DNA from: AP-15 sp035570935
GTDB lineage: Bacteria; Pseudomonadota; Alphaproteobacteria; ATCC43930; CGMCC-115725
Assembly: GCA_035570935.1 (NCBI GenBank)
Contig: DATMKU010000162.1
Coordinates: forward strand, 1-42,725
Length of the DNA: 42,725 nt
Reading direction: 5' to 3'
This document shows, in pieces, positions 8,036-16,642 of the stretch (within the stretch, counting starts at the first letter, position 1; the number at the start of each line of letters is the position of its first letter). The notes under the pieces are model-generated. The model searched no databases and had not been told where the DNA came from. It worked only from the letters and a program-made list of their open reading frames with translations. Position numbers and translations under genes: made by a program.

Positions 8036-8242
8036 TCAGGTTGCGCGCAAGTTGACTGCCGAAACCCGGCCGCGCTGACCTTGCTCGAGCTCGTAGTCGA
8101 GCCTCTGGCCTTCGCGCAGATTGTCCATTCCGGCGCGTTCGACAGCGGAGATGTGAACAAACACGTCCGCGCCGCCGTTTTCGGGCTGGATGAAGCCATA
8201 GCCCTTTTGCGCATTAAACCATTTGACCGTACCGGTCGCCAT
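8036..8242 (-). CDS. Cold-shock protein (CspA family)
   Basis: A 68-residue cold-shock domain protein with both RNA-binding motifs, KGYGFIQ (RNP1) and VFVHISAV (RNP2), and the start MATGTVKWFNAQ. It acts as a single-stranded nucleic-acid chaperone. The ATG at 8242 is preceded by GGAG; the longer upstream frame adds a sequence unlike the family. A terminator follows immediately. It is followed on the same strand by infA and the DEAD helicase, forming an RNA-handling block. Confidence 0.95.
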   Translation of the reverse strand: MATGTVKWFNAQKGYGFIQPENGGADVFVHISAVERAGMDNLREGQRLDYELEQGQRGRVSAVNLRAT

Positions 8243-8452
8243 CAGCGGTAACTCCACGTAGTAGTAGCAGGCCGCCGCGCGGCCGCACGGCGTATCGGAC
8301 ATCGATTGGCTCGGTAGACACGGTCGGACGATCGCACAGGAACGCTAGGCCGGGAAGCCGAATTCAAACGGGTCGACCCTCGTTAGGTAATTGGCAAGCG
8401 CGCCCGGCGCAAGGAGTCTTTAGAGGTCGAGATCGGGGCAATCGCGGCGATC

Positions 8453-9247
8453 TCACCGCGGTGGACGCCTCGCGGGTTGGGAGCGATGCGGAGCGCACGA
8501 TTGAACAAACGACCGAAGATCGTCGAGCCGATGCGCCCAGAAGAGGAAGAGGCCGCCGTCTTGGGCCGTGACGAGGTTCTCCGTGTTGAACACGCCGCTG
8601 AGGACGGCCGCCGGGACCACCCCCGCGGTCCCGAATTCGCCAAGCCACTCTCTGGCCTTTCCCAGGGCCTCATGATTGACGCGCTTGAAGCTGTTCACCG
8701 CGCTGTTTGATACCTTGCATTCGATCGCGAGGCATTGTCGATCCGGTAGTCTCACGACTAGATCCGCCCGTTTTGGACCAAGCTTGCTCTCTCCGCAAAA
8801 TTCGCCCGGTCCTGGTGCATCTTCGAGTAGAGTTATGTCCCGCCTCTCTACCTCTTGGAACTGGATCAACCGCAAAAGGCTTTTGACTTCTTCCTCTTGC
8901 TGCCTCTTGGCATTGCTACGCCGCCTGGTACCAACTCGCTGGCTTGCGACCAGAACAGCGGACGAAACGACAGCGATTTCGCGCTCGCGTTCTGTAGCGG
9001 TCCGTCCTGCCTCAACCCACGGAAAACGAAACGGATCAATCGCACTCAGTACCGACTCTCGTACCCGTTCCGCCTGCTCTTGGTCTGTGCGCAGTGCTCT
9101 CGCCGAAAGCGTAGACGATGCCAATGTTTTAAGGTCATCCTCGGAGATTGGTGGGGCGGCCAGATACCGAAATGCAATGCGTTTATTGCGATCTGACACT
9201 ATCTCTGTCAAAAGTCCCTGATCCACATCCCTCACAAAGGAGCGCAA
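8453..9247 (-). pseudogene. 5'-truncated type II restriction endonuclease relic (XamI-family-like)
   Basis: An open frame of 264 codons resembles the C-terminal part of proteins labelled XamI-family restriction endonucleases (recognition from memory, no alignment run). Key blocks are FRYLAAPPISEDDLKTLA, APGPGEFCGES, and the PD-(D/E)xK-like core KRADLVVRLPDRQCLAIECK, with the acidic residue of RADLVV and E-x-K of IECK as probable catalytic residues. Relatives I recall carry some 60-90 further residues at the N terminus; here the frame opens with a TTG just after an in-frame TGA, with no ribosome binding site, and only 66 bases separate it from the next gene. No methyltransferase is present. 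Base composition is lower in GC than its neighbours, consistent with transfer followed by decay. Confidence 0.6.
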
Positions 9248-9313
9248 CCGGGCTCAGCGAGGCGCTGGCGGCGGCCACGGGTGCGGGCCGCCGCGGCGCA
9301 TTCGGCTGTTTAC

Positions 9314-9508
9314 TTAGTAGCGCCAGGCATACGGATGATGGTGCCAATAGGCGTACGGGTGCCAATGGCGATGGTGCCATTGCCAGGCATGCGGATGCCA
9401 GCAATGCCACCCGTAGGCGTTGACCCAGCACCGCGCCTCTGCTTGCGGCACCATGGCCGCGGTGCCGAGCAGAAAAGCGGCGAGCCCGGCGAGGACGAGT
9501 TTCTTCAT
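9314..9508 (-). CDS. Small secreted His/Trp/Tyr-rich protein
   Basis: A 64-residue protein starting MKKLVLAGLAAFLLGTAAM, a clear signal peptide that probably ends at QAEA. The mature 39 residues contain 10 His, 8 Trp and 5 Tyr, plus two Cys (RCWVNAYGWHCW), with almost no acidic residues. The ATG at 9508 follows AAGAGG; an upstream in-frame start at 9544 is less likely. Short aromatic/His-rich exported proteins of this style are known as uncharacterised products in alphaproteobacteria (family memory). A role in metal binding or surface adhesion is only a guess. Confidence 0.75.
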   Translation of the reverse strand: MKKLVLAGLAAFLLGTAAMVPQAEARCWVNAYGWHCWHPHAWQWHHRHWHPYAYWHHHPYAWRY

Positions 9509-9688
9509 CGTCACAACCTCTTTGAACTTGCGTTCCTGAGGCAATAACGATCGAAGGCGGGCTATCAGTTCCGATTATTCTTGCGCCGTCGGGCGCGGGC
9601 GATGCTCCGACCTAGCATCAACGCGTTATCATGCGCGCCAACCGACGACGCGCGACGCCCGCCGGACCGCGGGCAGGGCGGACCCCGT

Positions 9689-10114
9689 TCAGTCGCGGCG
9701 GTAGGGGTAGCAGCGGGCGCGTTCGAGCGCCAAACCAAAATGCTGGCCGAGCGCGCGGATCGCATCGGCGTGCTCGACATAGGGGTCGCTGTTGGCCAGG
9801 CCGACGATGATCGGGCGGAAGGTGCGGTCGTCCTGTCCGCCCGGAGGCAGCATCGCGGTGGCGAGCGGGTTGCCCTCGTCGTCGCGCAATGTCAGGAACA
9901 GCGGCATTTCGCGCTGGATATGTGCCTTCAGCCCGATCTCCCGCTCGAAATTGACCTTGGACAGCGGTTGGAACGTCTGCGTCGCTTTTTCCTGTTCCTT
10001 GCGAAAGAACTTTTCGACGGCATGGCGCATCGAATCGGATTCGCTCGCCGCTTCGGCCTCGGTCTCGATCCGAAACCACGTTTTCTCGCCTGGACCGTCG
10101 CAAACGTATCTCAT
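9689..10114 (-). CDS. Conserved-looking hypothetical protein, 141 residues
   Basis: I do not recognise a family. The protein begins MRYVCDGPGEKTWFRIETEAEA, is charged and soluble, has no signal peptide or membrane span, and ends CYPYRRD. A region of regular alternating polar/hydrophobic residues (LFLTLRDDEGNPLATAMLPP, then RTFRPIIVGLANSDPYV) suggests a beta-rich core, followed by a helix ADAIRALGQHFGLALERAR. It is flanked by the His/Trp/Tyr-rich gene and the AI-2E exporter gene, both on the same strand, with gaps of about 180 bases. Confidence 0.6.
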   Translation of the reverse strand: MRYVCDGPGEKTWFRIETEAEAASESDSMRHAVEKFFRKEQEKATQTFQPLSKVNFEREIGLKAHIQREMPLFLTLRDDEGNPLATAMLPPGGQDDRTFRPIIVGLANSDPYVEHADAIRALGQHFGLALERARCYPYRRD

Positions 10115-10301
10115 GCATCCTCCATTGGTTCACCGATAGGCTGGAAGCGCGAACCGTCCGCGACGGATGGGCCGTCGACGGCGAAGCAGCAAAGCCCTGC
10201 AAGATCCCGCCCGCAACCCGCGACGATTGTTATCGCGGCATTGTGCCCCGCTCGGGCCGCGCTGTCGAGCCTCGGGACGAGCTTTGTCGCACGATGGACG
10301 A

Positions 10302-11441
10302 TCACCGCCGAAACCGCTGCCGGGGCACGGCCGCCGCCGGCGGTTCGCTGTCGCCGCGCTCGGTCCAATCGCGCCACAGCGACATCAGCGCCGCCATGAC
10401 TACCGGCCCGAGAAACAACCCGAGCAGCCCAAAGGTCTCCAAACCGCCGAGAATTCCGAGCAGCACCCACAGAAACGGCAGGCGCGCGGCGCCGCCGATC
10501 AGAACCGGGCGCACGAAATGATCGGCGACGAATACCACCAGAAAGCCAAAGGCGACGACCCCGATCGCCGCTCCGGTGTCGCTATTCGCCAAGAGATAGA
10601 GCCCGGCCGCGCAAAACGCGATCGGCGCGCCGAACGGGATTACCGCGAGAACGCCGGTCAGCGCCGCGACCGGCACGGCATGCGGCAGGCCGGCGAGCGC
10701 ATAGGCAAATCCGAGCAGCACGCCCTCGGCGAGGCCGACCAGCACCAGGCCGGTCACGGTGCCGTGCACCGCCGCGATCATGTGGCGCGCGACCCGCTCA
10801 CCGCTCGGGCCGAGCATGCGCTGGCTGAGCAGCAACAGCTGGCGGCACAGCGCCTCGCCGTCGCGGAACAGGAAAAACAAGGTCAGCAAGGTAAAACCGA
10901 AGATGACCAGCCGATGGACGACCTCGACGCCGATCGCGCGTGCCGATGCGGCGGGTACGTGGGTGTAAAGGCGTCCGAGCAATTCTTGCATGGTCTGCGG
11001 GTCGTTCAGATTGGCCCGCCACCATTCGGCGAGCGGGTAGCCGAGCCCCGGAAAGTGCACCAGCCAAGAGGGCGTCGGCAGCCCGGTATGGCGCAACTCG
11101 CCGATATAGCGGACGAGACTGCCGCTTTCGTGCGCGACTTCGACCGCGGCGTAGACGAGCGGGACGATCAGCACCAGACCGACCAGCAGGGTCGCGGCGA
11201 GCGCCAACCCAATGCGATGGCCGCGCGGCGGAAAAGCCTGCTCCGCCCGTAGGTAGAGCGGCCACAGCGCAATCGCGAGGATCGTCGCCCAGGCGAGCGC
11301 CGGCAGGAAACGGTGGACAATCCACAATCCGAGCGCGCCGAGCGCCGTCGCCAGGACGACCCGCGACACCCGCTGCGCCGAGGCCCAGGACCCCGGCTCG
11401 ATGTCCTGCGCTTCCTCCCGAGGATCGCCATCGCAGCCCAT
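10302..11441 (-). CDS. AI-2E family transporter (UPF0118/PerM-like)
   Basis: A 379-residue inner-membrane protein of the AI-2E transporter family. Hydrophobic spans include VVLATALGALGLWIV, AWATILAIALWPLYL, LALAATLLVGLVLIVPLVYA and several in the C-terminal half (GLVLVGLAEGVLLGFAYALA, AVPVAALTGVLAVIPFGAPI, GAAIGVVAFGFLVVFVADHF). The motif PFGAPIAF and the segment DHFVRPVLIGG match the conserved family signature. Substrates vary (autoinducer-2, sodium/protons, others), so the cargo is not assigned. The first 20 residues are cytoplasmic and acidic. Confidence 0.9.
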   Translation of the reverse strand: MGCDGDPREEAQDIEPGSWASAQRVSRVVLATALGALGLWIVHRFLPALAWATILAIALWPLYLRAEQAFPPRGHRIGLALAATLLVGLVLIVPLVYAAVEVAHESGSLVRYIGELRHTGLPTPSWLVHFPGLGYPLAEWWRANLNDPQTMQELLGRLYTHVPAASARAIGVEVVHRLVIFGFTLLTLFFLFRDGEALCRQLLLLSQRMLGPSGERVARHMIAAVHGTVTGLVLVGLAEGVLLGFAYALAGLPHAVPVAALTGVLAVIPFGAPIAFCAAGLYLLANSDTGAAIGVVAFGFLVVFVADHFVRPVLIGGAARLPFLWVLLGILGGLETFGLLGLFLGPVVMAALMSLWRDWTERGDSEPPAAAVPRQRFRR

Positions 11442-11650
11442 CGCGTCCCCACTGTTTTTCTGATCGCAAGCTTAACGAGTGTTGCCCCGGCCGGGTAGAG
11501 GGCCGCGGCGCGGTTCGCCGAGAGCGGCCCGGAGCCACCCCTTCGATATTGGCGAACAATACACCGTCATGGTCGTCCGACGCTGGTGCCGTCATGACCA
11601 GAACGTCAGCCAAATTGCCGTTCGTCAGCCCCCGTCGCCGGGGGCGAAAT

Positions 11651-11682
11651 AAAAAGGGCGCCTATGCAGGCGCCCTTTTTTT
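11651..11682. terminator. Bidirectional rho-independent terminator
   Basis: The hairpin AAAAAGGGCGCC - TATGCA - GGCGCCCTTTTTTT has a 9-base GC-rich core stem flanked by complementary A and T runs, so it ends transcription on either strand. It lies 15 bases past the stop of the OmpA lipoprotein gene on the minus strand, which is its likely owner. No plus-strand gene ends nearby. Confidence 0.88.
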
Positions 11683-11697
11683 GCGCGGCCCGGTTGC

Positions 11698-12186
11698 TTA
11701 CGAACCTGGGGCCGGCGGTGGCCCGGGTGGCGCCGGAGGCGGTGGCGGGGAGCCACCTTCGATAATCTCCGTGCGGCGGTTCTGCGGCTCGCGCACTCCG
11801 GGCGGCGTCGGCACCTTGAGGTCGTTCTGACCAACGCCGGTCACCGTCATCGCATCCTGCGGCACGCCGGCCTGAGACAGCGCCCCGGCGACGTTCTGCG
11901 CACGCTGCTCCGAGAGCTTCTGGTTGTAGGCGGGAGAGCCGGAGGTGTCGGTGTGCCCGATGACCTGAACCGGCACCGGCGGCTGGGATTTGAAGGTGGC
12001 GGCGGCAGCCTCGACGATCTGCTGACCCTCCGGCGTGATATTGGCTCGATCCCAGTCGAAAAACACCGTGAAGTTATGTTCCGGCGGCGGCGGGGGCGGC
12101 GGGGGGGCGGCAGGGGGTGGGGGCGGCGCCGGCTGTGCGCAGGCGGCAAGCGCGAGTACCGAGCACAGCAGGAAAAAGCGTTTCAT
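11698..12186 (-). CDS. OmpA-family outer-membrane lipoprotein
   Basis: A 162-residue lipoprotein. The signal sequence MKRFFLLCSVLALAAC carries a lipobox (LAAC, Cys16 lipidated). A proline-rich linker follows, then an OmpA C-terminal domain (about 38-145) with FFDWDRANITPEG, the peptidoglycan-binding VIGHTDTSGSPAYNQKLSEQR and NRRTEI. It tethers the outer membrane to peptidoglycan, as Pal does. A second proline-rich stretch closes the protein. The ATG at 12186 is preceded by GGAGGAA, whereas the longer upstream frame lacks these features. A strong terminator follows. Confidence 0.92.
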   Translation of the reverse strand: MKRFFLLCSVLALAACAQPAPPPPPAAPPPPPPPPEHNFTVFFDWDRANITPEGQQIVEAAAATFKSQPPVPVQVIGHTDTSGSPAYNQKLSEQRAQNVAGALSQAGVPQDAMTVTGVGQNDLKVPTPPGVREPQNRRTEIIEGGSPPPPPAPPGPPPAPGS

Positions 12187-12339
12187 CTGTTCCTCCGGCA
12201 GTTGAACGCCGCACAATATGTTAAATCTACCGATCGCACTAGCAGCAAAACGACAGGCTGGAAGGCGGCCTCGCAGCATTTGTGCGACGTTACAAAAAGC
12301 GTCCGGGTCCCCGCCGCGACGACGGCGCCGCCGCAGAAT

Positions 12340-13347
12340 TCAACCGCCGGCAACTCCCTCGGTGTTGACATAGACCGCGTAGATCGACTGGCTGGCGGCC
12401 ATAAACAGCCGATTTCGTCTGCGCCCGCCAAAGCACAGATTGGCACAGCGCTCGGGCAGTGCGATTTGGCCGATCATCGTCGCGTCCGGTGCGAACACGA
12501 CGACCCCGTTGAGCGCGGGCGTCATCCCCCAGCCGCACCACAAATTGCCGTGCACATCGCAGCGGAAGCCGTCTGGGGTGCCGTCGCCGGGACTGACAAA
12601 GACTCGGCCATCAGTCAGCCTGACCCCGTCATCGACGACGTCGAAGACACGAATCTGCCGCGGGACCGACCGCGACTCGACGACGTAGAGCTTCTTTTCG
12701 TCGGGCGAAAAACACAGCCCGTTGGGCCCGTTGATGTCGCCGGCGACGACCGCCGCCTGGCCGGTCTTGCCATCGACGCGGTAGACGTTGGTCGGCAATT
12801 CGGGCGGCGATCTCTCGCCCTCGTAATTCCCCAAAATCCCGAACGGCGGGTCGGTGAACCAGATCGAATCGTCCGATTTGACAACCACGTCGTTTGGCGA
12901 ATTGAGGCGCTTGCCGTCGTAATGGTCGAGAATGACCGTGATCGAACCGTCATATTCGATACGGATTACGCGCCGCCCTTCGTGCTCGCAGGTGACGAGC
13001 CGGCCGTGGCGGTCGCGGGTGTTGCCGTTCGAATGATTGGAGGGTTTGCGAAAAACCGCGCAGGCCCCGGTCTCCTCATCCCATCGCATCATGCGATTGT
13101 TGGGGATGTCGCTCCACAACAGATAGCGGCCGTCGCCAAACCAAACCGGCCCCTCGGCCCAGCGGAAACCGGTCGCGAGGCGCTCGACGGCCGCGTTGAA
13201 TGGCGGCTTGATCGCGTCGAAACGCCGGTCGAGGGTGCGGATCGCCGGGTCGGGGTAGCTCTGCGCCGGTTCCCAGCTTCTGGCAATCATCGGCGAGGCC
13301 GCGCCGATGACGAGAGTGTCCCCCACCCCTCCCGGAATTGCGCTCAT
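12340..13347 (-). CDS. SMP-30/gluconolactonase/LRE-family lactonase
   Basis: A 335-residue six-bladed propeller enzyme of the gluconolactonase family, which hydrolyses sugar or other lactones with a divalent cation. Metal-site residues are E65 (WAEGPVW), N152 (LNSPNDVVV), N209 (NGPNGLCFS) and D259 (GTPDGFRCD). GGGGGAC precedes the ATG. There is no signal peptide, so it should act in the cytoplasm. The downstream gene on the same strand is 850 bases away past the OmpA gene start region, so it is probably transcribed alone. Confidence 0.9.
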   Translation of the reverse strand: MSAIPGGVGDTLVIGAASPMIARSWEPAQSYPDPAIRTLDRRFDAIKPPFNAAVERLATGFRWAEGPVWFGDGRYLLWSDIPNNRMMRWDEETGACAVFRKPSNHSNGNTRDRHGRLVTCEHEGRRVIRIEYDGSITVILDHYDGKRLNSPNDVVVKSDDSIWFTDPPFGILGNYEGERSPPELPTNVYRVDGKTGQAAVVAGDINGPNGLCFSPDEKKLYVVESRSVPRQIRVFDVVDDGVRLTDGRVFVSPGDGTPDGFRCDVHGNLWCGWGMTPALNGVVVFAPDATMIGQIALPERCANLCFGGRRRNRLFMAASQSIYAVYVNTEGVAGG

Positions 13348-13485
13348 CCGATGTCCCCCTGATTGTCGAACGCGGGATGCCGATGATAGAATCGAGCCGG
13401 ATCGGGCAGCGGCCCGTCCGGCTCCTCTTTGGCCGGGACCTCGCCTATCCCGGCCGAAAGCGTCCGCGCCGCGGACGAGCTGTCG

Positions 13486-14745
13486 TCAGATGGCTTTTTC
13501 CTCGCGCAGTTTCGCCAGTTCGTCCTTGCTGAGGCCGAGCAGTTCGCCATAGACCGCGTCGGTGTCGGCGCCGAGCAATGGCGACGCCGTGATCGGCACC
13601 TTCGAGCCGCTCATCTTGACCGGCCAGCCCGGCATCTTGAAATCGCCACGCACCGGATGCTTGACGGTAACAAAAATTTCTCGCCGGTTGAGGTCGGGGT
13701 CGTTCGACAATTCCATCGTATCCATGACCGCGCCGGCCGGAATGCCCTGCTCGCCGAGCCGCTTCATGACCTCGATCTTGTCATACTGCTTGGTCCATTC
13801 GGAGAGCATTTCATCGACCACATGGCGGTTCTTGAAGCGCTCCTCCGGGCTGTCGAAACGCGGATCGCCGATCAGATCCTCGCGCCCCATCATCTTCAAG
13901 ATTCGTTCCCAATGCTGCTGGTTGGCACGTGAAGTATAGATATAGCAATAGTCGTTCGGGCCGCCGCCCTTGCATGGATACGTCTCGCTCGGTGAATTGG
14001 TGCCCATGATGCTTTGGTTGCCCATGCGCGGTGCAGCATGGCCCCACAGATATTGGGCAGCGTAGGAAATGCGGCCGTAATTGATGACGCATTCCTGCAT
14101 CGCACAGCGGATCAGCTGACCCTGGCCGGTGAACTGGCGCTGATAGAGCGCCGCCAAAACGCCGATCGCGGCGTGCAACCCGGTGCCGGTGTCGCCGATC
14201 GTCGGACCGGGCTTGATCGGCCGGCCGTCGGGCTCGCCGGTGATCGACATCGCACCGCCGGTCGCCTGCGCAATCATGTCAAAGGCGAGGTAGTTCTTGT
14301 ACGGGCTGTCTTCGCCGAACCCCTTGACCGAGACATAGATGATCCGAGGATTGATCTCGCGCACCACATCGTAGCCAAAACCGAGCCGTTCGATCACCCC
14401 GGGCGCGAAATTCTCGGCAAAGACATCGCCCTTTTCGATCAGCCCGCGCAGGATGGCACGGCCCTTGTCGGACTTCAGATTGGCGGTCACACTCTTCTTG
14501 TTGGCGTTGAGCAGCATGAAATATTGAGAATCGACGCCCTTTTTGTCGGTCGATGCGCCGCGGCCCTGCTCGCCCCTGGTCGGCTCCTCGACCTTGATGA
14601 TCTCGGCGCCGAGCCAAGCCAAAGTCAGAGTGCAGGACGTTCCCGCCTCGAATTGGGTCAAATCCACGACCCGCACGCCATGCAAGGCGCCCTGCGCCAC
14701 GCTCGGGGTCTGGCCGTCGGTCTCGGGCGTCGGGTCGTTGGGCAT
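13486..14745 (-). CDS. CaiB/BaiF family CoA-transferase, formyl-CoA:oxalate (Frc)-like
   Basis: A 419-residue class III CoA-transferase. The catalytic Asp that forms the acyl-aspartyl intermediate is D185 in PTIGDTGTG, matching LGDSNTG of E. coli Frc. Other landmarks are VVDLTQFEAGTSCT, GAEIIKVEEP, ENFAPGVIERLGFGYD and the C-terminal SPLLGADTDAVYGELL. Similarity to Frc is greater than to carnitine CoA-transferase, but no oxalyl-CoA decarboxylase is nearby, so an oxalate role is not shown. The ATG at 14745 follows AGGAGG. The GC-rich palindromes between its stop and the SMP-30 gene have no T-run. Confidence 0.9.
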   Translation of the reverse strand: MPNDPTPETDGQTPSVAQGALHGVRVVDLTQFEAGTSCTLTLAWLGAEIIKVEEPTRGEQGRGASTDKKGVDSQYFMLLNANKKSVTANLKSDKGRAILRGLIEKGDVFAENFAPGVIERLGFGYDVVREINPRIIYVSVKGFGEDSPYKNYLAFDMIAQATGGAMSITGEPDGRPIKPGPTIGDTGTGLHAAIGVLAALYQRQFTGQGQLIRCAMQECVINYGRISYAAQYLWGHAAPRMGNQSIMGTNSPSETYPCKGGGPNDYCYIYTSRANQQHWERILKMMGREDLIGDPRFDSPEERFKNRHVVDEMLSEWTKQYDKIEVMKRLGEQGIPAGAVMDTMELSNDPDLNRREIFVTVKHPVRGDFKMPGWPVKMSGSKVPITASPLLGADTDAVYGELLGLSKDELAKLREEKAI

Positions 14746-15084
14746 AGGATTCCCTCCTGGGTCGTCATTCGTCGCCGCCGCGCGCGGCCTCGATGTCAGT
14801 CTATCGCCGCACCGTCTCGATGACCATACGCGGATGCGCCATTTGTCGCATGAGCGGGTCGCGCCGATCGCTTGGCTGAACCCCAAATCCGCCGCGTTGC
14901 AGAATCGGCGCCTTCGCCTCCAGCCCAGCAAGCCGCGGCGCGGGCGGCGGGGTCAAGCGGCCCCGGTCGGTTTGCCCTAAGCTCGTGATCGTGCAAGCCG
15001 ATCTACCGCTGGCGGGGCCGGCGCGATCGCCGTTAAACTCTATTTGGCAACGGACCGATATTCGCGAGAATCGGGAGGACGAGG
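14746..15084. other. Divergent intergenic region, no gene seen
   Basis: This 339-base gap separates the Frc-like gene (minus) from the LLM gene (plus) and must hold both promoters. The open frames across it are short, lack ribosome binding sites and resemble no family. I see no terminator, repeat of the dispersed families or clear operator palindrome. Confidence 0.5.
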
Positions 15085-15939
15085 ATGGATTTCGGCGCGT
15101 CGATGTTTTTCACCGAGTATTCGATGGCCCCGGGCGAATTTGCCCAGGCGCTCGAAGCGCGCGGCTTCGAGTCGGTGTGGGCGCCCGAGCATTCGCACAT
15201 CCCGAGTTCGAGGCTGTCGCAGCCGGCTTCGGGCGGGCAGCTCGGCCGGCAATATTACGACGTGATGGACCCGTTTGTGAGCCTGAGCGCCGCGGCGATG
15301 GCGACCAAGAATTTGAAGGTCGCGACCGGCGTTTGCCTGGTGATCCAGCGCGATACGATCCAGACGGCAAAGTTGGTGGCCTCGCTCGACCAGGTTTCGG
15401 GCGGTCGTTTTCTGTTCGGCATCGGCGGCGGCTGGAACCAGGAGGAGATGGCCGACCACGGCACCGTGTTCAAAACCCGCTTTAAGCGGATGCGCGAACA
15501 GATCGAGGCCATGCGAGCGATCTGGACCGAGGAAGAACCCGAATACCACGGCGAGATCGTCGATTTCCCAAAGATGAAAACCTGGCCGAAACCGGCGCAA
15601 AAGCCGCATCCTCCGGTGATTGTCGGCGGCGCCTTCCCGCATAGCGCGCGGCGCGCGATCCGCTATGGCGATGGCTGGGTGCCGAATGCGAGCCGGCCGC
15701 AATACGGCGACGTGACAGAGTTTCTGCCGCAATACCGGCAGATGGCGACCGACGCGGGGCGCGATCCGGTCAGCGTCCCGGTGTCGATCTTTGGCGCACC
15801 CGAAGATCTCGACCGGCTGAAGCGCCATCGCGACCTTGGCATCGCCCGCGAAATCGTCACCTTGCCCTCGGCCCGGTCCGACCAGATCCTGCCGGTCCTC
15901 GACCGCTGGGCCGAACTGATCCGCCAGACGCGCCACTGA
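15085..15939 (+). CDS. LLM-class F420/FMN-dependent oxidoreductase
   Basis: A 284-residue luciferase-like TIM-barrel enzyme. Typical elements are FAQALEARGFESVWAPEH, the cofactor-side strand KVATGVCLVIQRDTIQTAK, LDQVSGGRFLFGIGGGWN, and KPHPPVIVGGAFPHSARRAI. The pattern fits the probable F420-dependent Rv2161c-like subfamily, though FMN use cannot be excluded. GGGAGGACGAGG precedes the ATG. The next gene, a GlcG/DUF336 protein, starts 19 bases after the stop, so the pair is probably one operon. Confidence 0.88.
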   Translation: MDFGASMFFTEYSMAPGEFAQALEARGFESVWAPEHSHIPSSRLSQPASGGQLGRQYYDVMDPFVSLSAAAMATKNLKVATGVCLVIQRDTIQTAKLVASLDQVSGGRFLFGIGGGWNQEEMADHGTVFKTRFKRMREQIEAMRAIWTEEEPEYHGEIVDFPKMKTWPKPAQKPHPPVIVGGAFPHSARRAIRYGDGWVPNASRPQYGDVTEFLPQYRQMATDAGRDPVSVPVSIFGAPEDLDRLKRHRDLGIAREIVTLPSARSDQILPVLDRWAELIRQTRH

Positions 15940-15958
15940 CCTGGAGGGGTTCCGTCCA

Positions 15959-16393
15959 ATGCTGAGCTTGCAACAGGCGTCGGTGATCGTCGACAAGGCG
16001 CTCGAACACGGCCGCAAACTCGGTTTCAAGCCGTTGACCGTCGTCGTTCTCGACGCCGGCGGGCATTTGAAAGCGATGAAGCGCGAGGACGGGTCGAGCC
16101 TGTTGCGGCCCGAGATCGCCGGCGGCAAGGCGTGGGGCGCGCTCGGCATGGGGTTTGGCGGGCGCGAATTCGCCCGCCGCGCCGCCGCCAACCCGGTCTT
16201 TATCCAGGCGCTCAGCGTCGCCTCGGGCGGGCGGGTCGTCCCGGTGCCGGGTGGGGTTTTGATCCGCGACGCGGCCGGTGAGATCCTGGGCGCGGTCGGC
16301 ATCAGCGGCGACACCTCCGAGAATGACGAAACCTGCGCCGTCTACGGCATCGGGGTCGCCGGCCTCGTCGCCGACACCGGCGACCCCGCCTGA
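15959..16393 (+). CDS. GlcG/HbpS-family (DUF336) heme-binding-like protein
   Basis: A 144-residue protein of the GlcG/HbpS family. Marks of the family are the N-terminal helix ASVIVDKALEHGRKLGFKPL, VVVLDAGGHLKAMKREDG, GGKAWGALGMGFGGRE, GGRVVPVPGGVLIRD and GAVGISGDTSENDE. Members bind heme or act as accessory proteins in glycolate, propanediol or aromatic catabolism. CTGGAGG lies before the ATG and the gene follows the LLM oxidoreductase by 19 bases, which suggests a helper role for that enzyme. Confidence 0.9.
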   Translation: MLSLQQASVIVDKALEHGRKLGFKPLTVVVLDAGGHLKAMKREDGSSLLRPEIAGGKAWGALGMGFGGREFARRAAANPVFIQALSVASGGRVVPVPGGVLIRDAAGEILGAVGISGDTSENDETCAVYGIGVAGLVADTGDPA

Positions 16394-16484
16394 GGTCTGC
16401 GCCGGCTCCGCGGCCGAGCCCGGTTCTGCGGCAGGGGCGCCGCGGCGTCGCAGCGGATATCGCGGACTCCGCCTCACCGGATCC

Positions 16485-16642
16485 GCAAAGCCCGATCGCG
16501 CCGAACTGCTTGCCGAACTCGAGGGCATCCGAGCGATGGCGCCGGCCCCCAAACCTGGCGCTGGTTACCCCTCGGCCGAACAGCTGATTCGCGAAGACCG
16601 CGACAGCTGGTGACCCTTGTGGTCGACCCAAGCGCCGTACGG
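16485..16642 (+). pseudogene. VapBC toxin-antitoxin remnant: antitoxin tail plus toxin head
   Basis: The frame ending at 16613 encodes about 42 residues, KPDRAELLAELEGIRAMAP then PSAEQLIREDRDSW, that look like the C terminus of a FitA/VapB-type antitoxin. Its TGA overlaps a GTG (16610) in the GTGA arrangement common in vapBC pairs. The new frame opens MTLVVDPSAV, the first strand of a PIN-domain VapC toxin including its first catalytic Asp, and then loses all similarity at about 16640, where the convergent ParE relic begins. The antitoxin N terminus is also missing. The recognition rests on short matches, so it is tentative. Confidence 0.5.

Noticed and set aside
13430..13477. GC-rich hairpins (GGCCGGGA/TCCCGGCC and CGTCCGCG/CGCGGACG) as a terminator for the Frc-like gene
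   Set aside because: The stems are strong but no T-run follows on the minus strand, and such palindromes are common in GC-rich DNA.
13486..14745. Naming the CoA-transferase gene frc
   Set aside because: The active-site pattern fits, but no oxalyl-CoA decarboxylase is nearby and CaiB/BaiF paralogues are numerous, so the symbol would overstate the evidence.
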